DNA of 64,000 nucleotides, from assembly GCA_033239125.1 (NCBI GenBank), contig BSWB01000004.1:29633501-29697500 (forward strand), in the 5' to 3' direction. The notes under the pieces are model-generated. The model ran no database searches. It was not told where the DNA came from and was given only the letters and a program-made list of their open reading frames with translations. Every line of letters starts with the position of its first letter. Position 1 is the first letter of the stretch. The translations under genes and the position numbers were made by a program. Source of the stretch: Fagopyrum homotropicum. Taxonomy: Eukaryota; Streptophyta; Magnoliopsida; Caryophyllales; Polygonaceae. This document shows, one piece after another, positions 43,679-55,315 of this stretch.

Positions 43679-46600
43679 CTAGTATATTACCCGCACCTTG
43701 TGCGGGATTGCGTTTTAATATATTGTAAATATTTATACTTTATTAAAAATAATTTGCGGAGAATAAAATTGCATTTATTATTATACTAAGAGTTAATTTG
43801 TTGGATAATAAATATCGACAGATATATTTTTACTTATATAATAGATATTGTTTTGACAATTACACCTAAATCTAGATTTTATATTAGAGAATAAAACTTA
43901 TTTAAAATTATTTACAATTAAAAATTCAACAAATTCTATATCTAAATGGATTTTGTTAGATCAAAAAAATTTACGATAGAGAAGGTTATCGAGCGGGGAT
44001 AGCTCATCATAGATTGACGATCAACATCACTCATGACCTTGCTTCTTTCTATTTTTGTTAGCATCCATCCATAAAATCTCTTCGATAATCTTTCTTCCTT
44101 CATCTTCCTTACATTAGAAAAAATAAAATAAATTTAAACATCAACAAAGAATCGAATGGAATAGATGAAACTAAAATAAAGAAATAATCAAGAGGGATGA
44201 GAAGAAGAAAGGTTGGACGATAACCTTCTGAAAAAGTTGAACGAATTTATAAAACTTAATAATAAAGATAAGTATGGTTTTGGAAACAAACTTATACTAA
44301 TCTAAAATTTTAATAATTAATATTTTTTTTTAAATCATTAAATATGGTTTTTAGTCCACGTTTGTTGCAAAAAATTTATAAAAAAAAACAATAAATGAAA
44401 ATAAAAAATCTATATTTCAAGCGAAATTGTAATTTTCAAATCAAAGAGAAATTAAACAGTCATATAAAAACAATATTTATAATCAACACAATATTTTGAA
44501 AACCTACTATATGATGATATTTTTAGAAAAATAATAAATAAAAACAAAAAATAAGATATTTCTCAAGAAAAAAAAAATCAATGTTTTGAAAACCTGTTGT
44601 ATGATGAAAATATTAATAATATACGTACTTATACTAAAAAATATGATTTTTAATCTGCTCAAAAAAATAATAAAAATTTTTAATTCAAACAATATTTTGA
44701 AAATATTTTTTATTTAATAAAAAATTAAACAGTTCGAAAAGTTTTTTATTTAATAAAAATTAAGCAGTGCACGGGTAGTTATTACATTTTCAATTAAACG
44801 TAAGATATAATAATACACAAAATTTTGAAAACCTTTTGTATGGTAAAAAAATTAAAAAAAAAGAGAAAACAGAAAATATAATTTTTAAACAGCTCGAAAC
44901 GTTTTTTTATAAATTTTTTAATGAGAAATGAATGTAAAACATATTGAAACCGGAAATTTTTTAATAATTTATAATTTTTTCTTAAATCAAAAAATCTGAT
45001 TTCCAAAGCAAATTGAAATCAAACAGTGATTTAAAAAACAATATTTTTAATCACCACAATATTTTCAAATCAAATAGAAAGCTTCTCTGTGGTTGTGGAT
45101 GATTCATCGATGAAAAATAATTTTTGTGGAAACATTGTTGCACAGAGGGTTTCAAACCAGAAAACAATAATTTTCTTTAAAAAAATAAATAAAACGAACC
45201 AAATAGATCGAAAGCAACAAAAAATCACTATTTTCATAAAAAATCAAACGAAAGCAATACAACAGAAGGTTTCAAACCGAGAGAAATGCAACATAAAGCA
45301 ATACAACGAAAGCAACCGAAGTTTACATCAAACCAAATAAAAGAGAACTCTGCAAAAAAACCGAAGCCGAAAAGCATATGCTTTAAATTGAAAAATAAAA
45401 TTCTTGCTGGTTATTGGAATCAATACAACGAAAAAACAAAAAGTTGAAATACGGACATACAAATAGCAAATGAATAAAGTGCGAGGAAGAATTTCCTCCG
45501 GAGTTTGGAGTAATGTAAAGATGGAATGAAGAAACTATAGAACAACGGATGAGTTGATGAGAGAGAACATATGACGGGTGAAGGGTGAAGGGTGAAGAAT
45601 GATTTGTATTTATAATGGGGTCGTGGTTTAGTATTGTGTGAGAATTATCTTTTTTGAATTTTAAATTACCAAATTAAAAATAATTATAACAACAATTAGT
45701 TAGGATAGAGATCATTGATTGAATTATAATGATTTAAATTTCGATTGATTATGAGAAATTTTAATTGAATGATTTAGTGTGTATTCGGTTGGGAATAATT
45801 AATTGTTGATATTAGGATTAATAGTTAGTTTTAACAAAAGGTTTCTTTGTATCTTAATGAATTCAAATCTAAACTGAATCAAATACCGTTAACAAAAAAA
45901 TATAGTCAAATCTAGTTTCCTAGCAAAACAATCTTCTTATCAGTTTAAATGACTATCTCTTTTAACCTTTTTTTATAACAAATTTAAAATAATCACTAAC
46001 TTCGTACTTGACTGGATCTATGTAGATCAATTCTTTTTTTAATTTTTAATGACTAATTTAAATTTATTTGATTTGATTTTTATGCTTATTTTAATTTAAA
46101 TAAAGATATAAATCTCGTCAATCAAAATTATTCTTTTCAAATTTTGAATGACGAATTTAAATTTATTAGTATAACTTTCGATGTAAAATAAGTTAATTAA
46201 ATCTATTATTAATGTTAATTAATATTTTTTTTTCTCTCTTTTTTTTCAATTATAAATATATGATGGATTTTAAAAAAGTACGTGTGTTTTTTTAATTATA
46301 ACTAATGTTAATCATTAGATTATAACTAATTGTGTTAGCAAACTTTTTTAACAATTTGCTAACAACTTTGAGATATTAATATTTCTTTTAAAAACAAAAT
46401 TTGTTAAAATTTTTCTTATAAAGTTGAATTTGACGGATAATATCACAATTTCTATTTTTTTTATAATATAAATGAAAACAAATTTTCCTAACAACTTTTC
46501 TTATAATTTTTTTTTATTTAAGTAAAAACAAAATTTAAATGTAGATTTGCTAACAACTTTGAGATATAATATCATAAATAAAAATTTTTTTAATATAAAT

Positions 46601-46797
46601 GAAAACAAATTTGTTAACAACTTTGAGAGAAATTATCATTTATTTTAAAAAAAAAATTTGTAAAAACTTTTCTTATAAATTTTTTTTGTTTGACGTTAAT
46701 TCTGTGGGCGACACGTGGCATTAAAATTTCGTTGGGCTGAGGTTAATCGTGGGGGTGACATGTGGCAATAGAGGCTTCTGCTTTAATATATATAAGA
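43679..46797 (-). mobile_element. Non-autonomous Helitron, minus strand
   Basis: On the minus strand it starts TCTTATATATATTAAAGC (from 46797) and ends in CTAG (43682-43679). A hairpin CCCGCAC-AAG-GTGCGGG (plus-strand 43690-43706) lies 7 nt before that end. It sits between A and T with no target duplication. The uninterrupted site is present in the E5 3' LTR at about 62292-62306 (GGATCACATATTACC), which defines the ends exactly. At 3,119 bp it has no Rep/helicase frame and is AT-rich with internal degenerate repeats, so it needed an autonomous partner. I recognise no captured gene fragment with confidence. Confidence 0.92.
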
Positions 46798-48073
46798 TAT
46801 TACCAACTAACCATAATTAGTCTCCATAAACCGATATCGCAGGAGACTCATACCACAATTTGCTAAACCTACCTTTTCCTCCTTCAACATCCAGCGGCGC
46901 ACCGAACCAGTCCAACCTTGCCTTTTCAGTGACGGCGACAACACCTTCTTTCACCTTCGTCACGCAGCGCCGGCCACCAGGAAATTCGGCGCATCCGCCT
47001 CCGATGCGCCCTGCAAATCCGGAGCAATAACCGTTGTTCCTGTGCATGAGGCGTCACCCTCCCTCCATCGTCGCCGGTATTGTTCCTCTCTTTGTCGCCT
47101 ATCGAAGAAGCAATAGGTGGGTTCCCTCTTCGTCATCGTTGCACACCACCGGAAAGAAACATATCCTTCTGCACGTCCCCCTCAGGCTTGCTGTTGGAAC
47201 CATTGGTCGGGCCTTCGGGCTTTGCAAAGATGGCAAATGCGGCGCAACAGATCTAGGGAGAGCCTCAACCATAGACACCGATCACCCCGTCGTCTCTGTC
47301 ACGTTCCGAGCGAGCCAAGATAGACCTCACGGTTGCCGTTTCGGCTGCGAGTCGAGTCTCCCTTTTCCTTCCCTAATCTTGGGCTACCGTCGGAATTGTC
47401 GATCAAACTATTATCATCCCAGTGAGTCTCTTTTCTATCTTACAATCTTGTGCTGTATTTTTTTTTTGGTAGCCATGGTGGTTAAAAGGGTAGTTGAGTG
47501 ATATATGTAGCAGTCGGAGTTTGTTCGGGTAGAGTATGTGATAGTTTGGTACAATATGGATGGCGGCATGAGAGAAGCCTACGACTTGTGCAATTAGGCG
47601 AAGGAATTGAAGGGCTAAAGGGGTATTGTCTACTTAAAAGTGTTTTAAGTTGGTGACAGCATAGGATTATGGATACGTGGGTTTAAGAAATGTCTTTATA
47701 GACTTTTAATATTGGAATTAGATTAGTTTAATCCTAGTAATGGCTTTGGACGTCATACATCGTTTATATATATATATATATATAAACGAGTTCCACATCT
47801 AGATATTCTTTAAGTTAGCACGTTAGTGTGAACTACATCATTAAGTGTTCTTGTTCTCTCATCAGGTACTTATATGAGGACGTTTGAGATCGATCCGATA
47901 AGGCATGGATCGTTTTAAGTCCTCATCGGAATGTTTGGGAATTAGGAGTAACGTGTTAGTTGGACATTGGTCGATTTAGGTTAGTTTGAACGACGAAGAT
48001 CTTTCCCACTCGTTAGATCATTTCTTTCTACAGTTGGACTTTATGTCTTGTGGTTTCTGCGGAAGTTCTTGAG

Positions 48074-48206
48074 ACTAGGTTTGGGATACCCTAGCACATC
48101 GTTATATGATCGTGTGAGGATCAGTGAGACTAGAAGTAGTAACCTTCTAGCATATTGTTATATGATCTTGTAGAGATTATTAAGACTAGAAGTTGAGGAC
48201 TTCTAG
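48074..48206 (+). repeat. Triplicated 56-bp hairpin module in the E5 leader
   Basis: Three hairpins start at 48074, 48130 and 48186, exactly 56 bp apart. Their arms are CTAGG/CCTAG, CTAGAAG/CTTCTAG and CTAGAAGT/ACTTCTAG. Each of the first two is followed by a 'catcgttatatgatc' or 'catattgttatatgatc' spacer. A single equivalent hairpin is present in E1, E2, E3 and E6. Confidence 0.8.
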
Positions 48207-48309
48207 CATATCGGATAGTCGTTGATTTGTGTGCCTTGTTATTCAGGCATAGAGTACTTTCCTGCGGAAGATGAGCGTGATATGAGAGCTGGGATTACCT
48301 TTGATACAG

Positions 48310-48746
48310 GTAAGTCCTTGCGACTTACTTAGTTGGTTTCTAGATGTTAGTTGAATGATGATAGTGGTGTGTGTTGATTTTTAATAATTATAACATGCCT
48401 AGGACGACCTTTATTATTTTATGGCCCAAGTGTATGTAAAACGGGCGGTGACATCACTGCCCAGCTCTGCCAGGAGACTGGGAGGTTCTCTATACCCAGA
48501 CCATCCAGGTACACGGTGAGATATATCGGATCCACTCCTGATTGGTACACGGGGGCGGAGGCGAGGTTTGGGAATCCCTCGTGTCACAAAATAAGTATCA
48601 TTAGTAAGAGTGAATGACTTAAATGAAGATAATAAATAGATTGGTTGAAAGCATGATGAGTGTTTATTATTTTATGTGTGTGTGTGCTATTATTATTCTC
48701 CTAATGTTTAGATCACTAGCTAATGGTTGTTTTGTTGTGTTTTTAG
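48310..48746 (+). other. Intron-like block in E5 5' LTR
   Basis: ACAG|GTAAGTCC donor at 48310, CTAAT branch-like site near 48719 and TTTTTAG ending at 48746 (437 nt). Confidence 0.45.
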
Positions 48747-49074
48747 ATTTACCGCAGGTTAGAACAGCAGCTGAGTGATCCGGAAGTAGTGGTCAGCCGG
48801 GTCTCCGTACTCCTTAGAGTGGGGTTGGGTGTTTACTTTGTTGTTTCTTTCTTCTTGTTAAAGACAGTTAGTCTTCTCCGTTGTTTAGGTTCTTTAGGCT
48901 GTTAGACGTTGTTGCATTCATTCCTTGAAAATACTACTTTATAAATTTTCGGTTTTTCTTATTTGTGTCTTGTTGCAAGATCCTAGTAATATTGTTGTCA
49001 AACTGAGGTCAGGACCCATTGTGAGGTCCTAACCAGTAATGTCCCGAGTTCTAAGAATTCGGGGTGTTACAACA

Positions 49075-49086
49075 TGGTATCAAAGC
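49075..49086 (+). other. Primer-binding site of E5
   Basis: TGGTATCAAAGC, one base off the initiator-Met complement, 3 nt after the LTR. The following leader (49087-49212) carries the shared TTGGCAACAATGGCACTTG block before E6 interrupts it. Confidence 0.85.
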
Positions 49087-49212
49087 TCTAGGTTGGCAAC
49101 AATGGCACTTGAAATCTTCCGAAAGACCGAATAAGTACTTGAGCAGAACCCGGAAAGGGATCTGAGTTTTAAAAAGGACTTTTGGTTTTCAAATACATGC
49201 ATAGTCTGGTTG

Positions 49213-51895
49213 TGTAACGCCCCAAATTTCGGCGCGTTTGCGTTTTTTAATTTCTCGGATTTTATCGATATTTTAAATAGCTTAATTTTTTTTTTTGGCA
49301 AGTATTTCTACGTCGTAATTTAAGTTATTGTATTATTATCGAGAATATTTTACGAGGACGATTTGTATATGAACATTTATATTTTTACAAGTATATTTGA
49401 ATATATTTGATATATATATATATATATATAGTCCGCATTTTTCGTTTTTCGGAAAATGACGGAAAATTTTCCGTTCCGAAAATTCTCGTTCCTGGTATGT
49501 TGATCGAGTTTATCTTTTAAACTATTTTCTTTATATTTATTTAATTTTTCTTTATCCTTTCTTTCCCTCCTTTCTTCCCGAATTGAAAGAGGGACCTGCT
49601 TGGTTTATGTTTTCCGCCCCTACCCTGCAGAGTGCAGCCCTAGCCTAGCCCTGCTGGTCTTCGACCTCTCGACATCCTCACTTCCGACCTCTCGCTCTCC
49701 CCTCACTGCTGCTGTCTGTTCTCTTCACTCGACCCCTCACCCTCCTCTGCCCTCTATCATCTCACGCCTATCACCCCCTCTGTTCAACACCATCACACGC
49801 AAACCTCCAACATCACACTCTCATCTCTTTCTTCGTCTCTATCTGCAACCGGAAGCAGCCTCTCCCATCTCGATCTTCTCTGTATCGCCGACGCCGGATC
49901 AAATCCACCACCTGCTCTTCCTCTGTCTGCACCTCGAACCAGGAATCGACTTTCTTTCCCCCTTTCGTCGCAACCGTTTGGGAACCGCGGAGAGCAGTCC
50001 TGTTGTCGCCGTTACGACTACCTGTAGGACCGCTAGGGAGTGGCGCCTCGAGCCATCGGTGGAACCTTGTAGACGCCACCCTGCTTGCCCTGCCTCGCCT
50101 CGTTCCTTGCCATCGGAGCCCCGGAGTAGCCCAGCCGCCGGATAGTGTCTGTAGCCTCTCCTTGTTTTCAACAAAAGGGTTAAAAAAAACCCTATTTTGT
50201 ACTTTGTGATCGGGCCCCACCTTTATAATGATATTACAGTTTGCAACCCATTTTTTTATTTTGCATTTCTGGTCCATTGTTTTTGAAATTTAATGTTATG
50301 CCCTGGAGAGTTAATTACAGATTTGGGCCAAAAATATTAATTGCATATTATGACCCATATTTATAAAATTATATGAATTGCCCCGGAAAATGTGTTAGCG
50401 GTTTTTAACCTTGGATTTTAATTACGGGGATAGCCTTGTATTTTTATATACTATATAGTATACCCTTTGTTAGATTAAATTTGGTTGATGGCTCGAAGTT
50501 TTAATTGCGGTTTAAAACCAAGTTTGTGAATTTATACTTTTCCCCGAAGGGATTATTTATGAGTTTTAACGATGGCATTTGGAAAACGAGTTTTAGCTTT
50601 GAGTTATACATTATACATATTTAAAATCGATTTAGCATATAAGCTAAATTCGCTTAGCTTTGTTCTTAGGTCCCGAAAGCGCCCGACAAAGACCAACGAA
50701 CCCATTTTCGACATCCGTAGATCGCCTTTCACCTTCGACCTCGTGTGAGTACCTTCTCTCTCGTTCTAGTTATGTTTAGTGGTAGAATCATGCTAGGTTG
50801 GATCTAGCATAACTTAGGGCAAATGCCAAGTAGTGGCCTTGAACCGTGTAGGGTTGTTGGATAGTTTATGAGATTTTGTCGAGTTATGTTTGGTACGATC
50901 TTAGGACGATCTTCGAGAATAGATGTTAGACCTAGCATGCTAGGGTGTGACCTCATATAAGTTTTGGGAGACTAGAAGCCCGAGGCTTCTAGCTTATCGG
51001 TTAGTTATTGATTATCGTGTCTTGTCTTGAACATACTTAGGTTATATTCCTTCGGAGAGTGATATCGGTTTCGGTTAGCTTTTGGAAGAGGTAAGTCCTC
51101 GGACTTACTTAGCCGCTTTTATGCCTTATTTGGATATATATGGTGGTGTGTGTTTACCGCTTTTAAGCATGAAAATGGATTAGGATTTACTTGACATTAT
51201 TTATTGGCCCATCGTTACTACTATTATTATTATCGGGCGGTGACATCACCGCTCAGTTTCCCGAGGGAGACTGGGGGGATCTCTGCGACCAGGCCATACA
51301 CGGTATACGGGCGGGCTTCTTCATCACTCCCACAGGGTATACGGGTTGGGCGCCGCCACACTCCTGTTGGTTACACGGGGACAGAGGCGAGAGTTATAAG
51401 ACTCTCGTGTCACACTTGAACGAATGAATTAGATATGGAATAACATAAAAAGATAATAAGTAACGGATGTGTATGTTTATAATCATGTTGTGTGTTTGTG
51501 TTCCTATGTGTGTTTGTGCCATATTATTCTTATAATGCCTAGAATGTGAGCTAACGGTTTTATACCGATTGTTGTAGTTGATGTGCAGGATAGGATGTGG
51601 CCGAGTGATCCGGAGGAGTGGGCAGCCGGGGTTCCGTACATCTTAGGTTGTTTTGGGTTTTGGAGTCTTTGTGTTGTTATTGTATATTATGTTGATGTTG
51701 TTGTAAGGACGGCTGAAGTCTTTCCTTTCTTTTATTTTCGGGTTTCATAACATTGCATAAAAATGTATTTTGGTTTTGGCCTTTATTTGTGTCTTGTTGA
51801 AAGATCCGGTGAAATTGTTGTCAGGCTAAGGGTCGGGACCCATTGTGAGGCCCCAACCCGTAGCGCCCCGAGTCCCGCGGATTCGGGGTGTTACA
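49213..51895 (+). repeat. 5' LTR of E6
   Basis: 2,683 bp. After an (AT)n run comes a pyrimidine-rich leader in which a 181-codon frame (49600-50145) is open. It is identical in the 3' LTR (55700-56245) simply through LTR duplication, and its Ser/Pro-rich composition shows no domain. The 3' half holds covarying hairpins (50972-50992 and 51388-51407) and the intron-like block. Confidence 0.94.
51091..51577 (+). other. Intron-like block in E6 5' LTR
   Basis: GAG|GTAAGTCC donor at 51091, inside a perfect hairpin GTAAGTCC-TC-GGACTTAC. CTAAC lies near 51551 and the TTGTAG acceptor ends at 51577 (487 nt). The 3' LTR copy is at about 57191-57677. Confidence 0.45.
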
Positions 51896-51899
51896 AAAG

Positions 51900-51911
51900 T
51901 GGTATCAGAGC
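51900..51911 (+). other. Primer-binding site of E6
   Basis: TGGTATCAGAGC, 4 nt after the LTR; exact initiator-Met tRNA complement. Confidence 0.92.
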
Positions 51912-54900
51912 CCTAGGTTGACAACAATGGCACTCGCAATCTTCTAAAGGCCGAATAAAAATAAATAGAACCCTCAAGGGTTCTGAGTTTTCAAGAAATG
52001 AATTTCGTTTTCAAATCATGTGCATGAGTCAGTTGGGGTAAAATGTACGGGACCACCACTTCCTCCGCGGATCTCGGCGACGTAGTTATTGATTATTATA
52101 TTATGTATATATATGTGTATATATGTAGATATGTATATGTGGACTTAGGATGTTTTGGACTATACTTGTATTTTGATTTGTAAATTGTTTATGGACATAT
52201 TATGTTTATAGTAGTAGCATGATATTTATATCTTTATATATATATAAACATATGGTATGCCAATATCATATTAGTGATAGTGGACCTTATAACTAGGATG
52301 ATAGAAAGCTATCATCGCCCCCTTGGACAACGCCTTTTGGCTTAGGATAGTATACATACGAAGTTAAGTATGCTCAAGTTATGAATTTGAGCATCAAGTT
52401 TTCGCAAGCACCCCGGTGATTTCCCGGACTCCTTAAAGAGGACGTCAAAGAAGAAGACTAGAGATGACGTAACTAAAGGACAAACAAATAAAAAGAGAAC
52501 CTCGTGTCGACTTAAGCGAAGCCAAGATGAAGACTATACTAATATAAAAGCAACATGAAGGTATGGAGTGATATGAACTTATGAACAAGCCATGATGGGG
52601 CATCAATGAAGCAACTAGAGACAACGAACTTAAAGTTCTTCCAAGTACGGTGCCGATGAGCTGAAGGTGCGAATCAAGTAGAGAGAACTACATTCTCGCT
52701 TGAGGATAAAAGTGGCGTTCTAAGTAAGACGAGTTCTCAATAGACTCCCCTAAACATGGGAGTCAAGATGGAAAGACATTTGGAAAGATTTAGGAGAACC
52801 GTAGATTAAGCTTACGAAGATACCATAGGGTGAAGTGACGATCTTTGCGAGATCCTAAGCGGGTGATTTATTCAGAAGTTTGAGAGTTACGAGGAGGATC
52901 ACATGGTGAAAATTCACATAGTGGAATTACCGTGAGAGTCAATCGATTTCCGTTATTGTGATGAGGCTAACCAACGCTAAGAAGGAGGAAGTGTGTGATG
53001 ATGATGATCTTCAGAAGATGAAAGAGGAAACAACGAGTTGGATCGAAGAACTTAAATTATCAACCAAGAAGAAGGCGAGTGGAGGCTAATTAATGTCAGA
53101 ATATTTGAGGAGTGCATTTGCAAAACATTATGGAGAGTGGTTAAGCCTATAAAGGTAGGACACGTGAGACGAGAGAGTTGGGTAGGTATGGTTATCTTAC
53201 AGAAGCGGAAGGAAGAGAGGAGCGTAGAAAGAGCTAACGGAGTTGAAGCAGAGTAAAATGAGCTAGTGAAGTTAAGACAAAGTACCCCAGGAGGGTATCC
53301 TTTAAGGAGTATGGTAGCATGGAAGTATGGTAGGAGGGTAAGTCGTTAACTTCGAAGAAGGTCAGATACAAGTTAATCGGTGACAACTGAGAACACACAA
53401 GTGCGGGTTATCTCTGGATGTGTGTTGATGGAAAGAGTAAACAAGACTATGGGGAACATATAGGATCGGGAACAAGAGCTTGGAGTATTTGCGGTGGATC
53501 AATGTCAATAGTAAGGAGGTACATCAATGGACGCGCGTTTGTCTTAGATCAAATAATGTTAAACGAGTTCAAGGAAGTAGTTATAACAAGACCTCTGAGG
53601 AGGAGATTGTAACGATCTTACGCGACCTTCTTAGGTCAAGGGATTGACACATGGAGTAACGTGACGGGTTACAACTTTTAAGGTTGATCATGGTAAGGAG
53701 AGCTAGTAAATCAACCATAAGATGGGGCTTCCATTGTAGTTGTACATAGAATACCGATAAGTACATAAGGTGGCCAACGAGAGTAAGAGAAGACCGAGGT
53801 TTTGAAGTTTGATATCCATATGGGATATACAAGGAGTAACACTTGTGCAGAGACATGAGTTGTGGAAACAAGTGAAGGAGGAATTACAAGAACTTTGTTA
53901 TAGGATTTTATTAGAATTAGAGAATTGCCATAGAAAACATCATACGTTATCTTAAACTCTTGATTTGAAGTTGTTATGGAGAACACCAGTTTGCAAAAAG
54001 AGAGATGGTTATCTCCATTTGTACATCGATTACCGTGAGCTGAACAAGACAACCATGAAGAACAAGTACCCCTTACCCCGTAGAGATGATCTACTCGACC
54101 GGTTGCAAGGGTCGGTAGTCTCTTCTAAAATTAATTTAAGGGTTGATTGTCACCAAAGGAGAATTCGAGACTGAGATGTTGCAAGTACGGCTTTCCAGAC
54201 AAACCATGGTCACTACGAGTTGTAGTGATCACATATGGGCTTACTAATGCCCCGGAAAAGGTCTACTCTCGAAAGAGAGAGAAATTGTATGACAAGTTGT
54301 CTCGGGATGACAACCCCCGAAGGACATGATAGAAGTTACAAGTTTCTCGGATGTACTGGGCAACACCAGTTTTGTGAAGAGATTCTCCAAAAGTAACACC
54401 ATTTATGGTAACCTACTCCGGATGACAACGAAGTATCGAATGAGACGAAAATTGACAATAGAGATGTTGAGAGTTAAGAGGAGATTCATTGGTGCAAATG
54501 TTTTGAAATTGACTCGAGGTATGACGGGTTTGAAGTGTACAAGCGGTTCTCTTAGACAAGGTCTTAATGGAGTATTAAGGAACGATTTATAAGTAATAGC
54601 ATACGTGTCTCGTGAGGGGGAGCGGTGTCAAGTAAGGTACTACCTTCATTACTTGGAACTTGCAACAAGAAGTGAGGAAACGTAACATCAAAGTTTGGTT
54701 TGACAAGAACCAAAGTCAACGGTGTAATTTAAAGTTCGATCTTCTTTGTTAAAGACAAGAAAAGAAGAAACATAATAAAAGTGTTGTATTGAGAAAGACC
54801 CGAGAAGGAAGTTGAGTTTCCGATATATCGAAACTTTTTGAGATCTTAGAGCGAGAAAGTAGGTTACCGGTTGGCGTAGCCACCAAGAGTAGAGAGTGTT

Positions 54901-55278
54901 AACCTGGTGTTCATGTGTATCAGTCGAGAGAGTATCAACACGACTCGAGACAGATTGTCAGTTATGGTGATTTAGTCGCAGACAAAGAACCAAAGAGGCT
55001 AATAGGAAGACGGAGTATAGTATCTTTGGTTGAGTTTTACGCCGAGTTAGTAACTTTGATAGAATCGAAGGATTAGACCTCGTTCTTCCCTTAAGTTATT
55101 TGTGTTTTTGTGTTATGTTATATGTGGCTTTGTGCCCTGTGCGGGAATGTGTTTTATGTCCAGTTATATATTTTTCGCGATGGTAGTTGGAGCAGTTTGT
55201 GTATATAGATTAGGTCTAAGCCTTCCTAGTTGTGAGTTTATACCTCGACCTTAGGGACCGAGAAGTTTGGCGTGTGGC
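51912..55278 (+). pseudogene. Decayed, shortened gag-pol interior of E6
   Basis: The leader keeps a TTGACAACAATGGCACTCG block and ACCACCACTTCCTCCGCGG. The 2 kb after it are purine-rich with no recognisable gag. RT remnants are at 53965-54330. An RNase H scrap (ACGTGTCTCG...TACTTGGAACTTGCA) lies near 54600-54665. A GPY/F-chromodomain scrap (TTGAGTTTCCGATATATCG, then GTGTATCAGTCGAGAGAG) is near 54810-55070. The integrase core appears to be missing. Many frameshifts and stops. Confidence 0.75.
53965..54330 (+). pseudogene. Reverse transcriptase remnant in E6
   Basis: The reading YIDYRELNKTTMKNKYPLP followed by DDLLDRLQGS matches the RT fingers of E4 (CIDYRELNKVTIKNKYPLP). It is followed by damaged versions of the SRIDLRSGYHQ and FGLTNAP motifs across frameshifts. 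The catalytic FIDD motif is not preserved. Confidence 0.85.
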
Positions 55279-55315
55279 AAGTTTCGGGACGAAACTTATT
55301 TTTAGAGGGATCTCA
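55279..55315 (+). other. Pre-PPT hairpin and polypurine tract of E6
   Basis: AAGTTTCGGGACGAAACTT (55279-55297), then ATTTTTAGAGGGA and TCTCA before the 3' LTR. The purine tract is weaker than in the other elements. Confidence 0.82.

Larger units (their letters stand above)
43395..49071 (+). repeat. 5' LTR of E5 (interrupted by a Helitron)
   Basis: TGTAAAATCC...GGGGTGTTACA. The start has a long (AT)n run (about 43424-43471) instead of the U3 hairpin, then GGGCCCAAATT and AACCCTAGC promoter-like motifs (43600-43645). After the Helitron it resumes at 46798 and carries the triplicated hairpin block (48074-48206) and the leader intron-like block. ORFs near 46817-47501 fall in the leader and recur in the 3' LTR; I do not call them genes. 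Confidence 0.88.

Noticed and set aside
43960..44250. Captured host gene fragment in the Helitron
   Set aside because: Some stretches look less AT-biased, but I see no exon structure or recognisable peptide and cannot search.
49600..50145. 181-codon open frame in the E6 LTR, repeated at 55700-56245
   Set aside because: It is Ser/Pro-rich, lies in the pyrimidine-rich untranslated leader, and its duplication is explained by the LTR pair. A long antisense frame is open as well, and no domain is visible.
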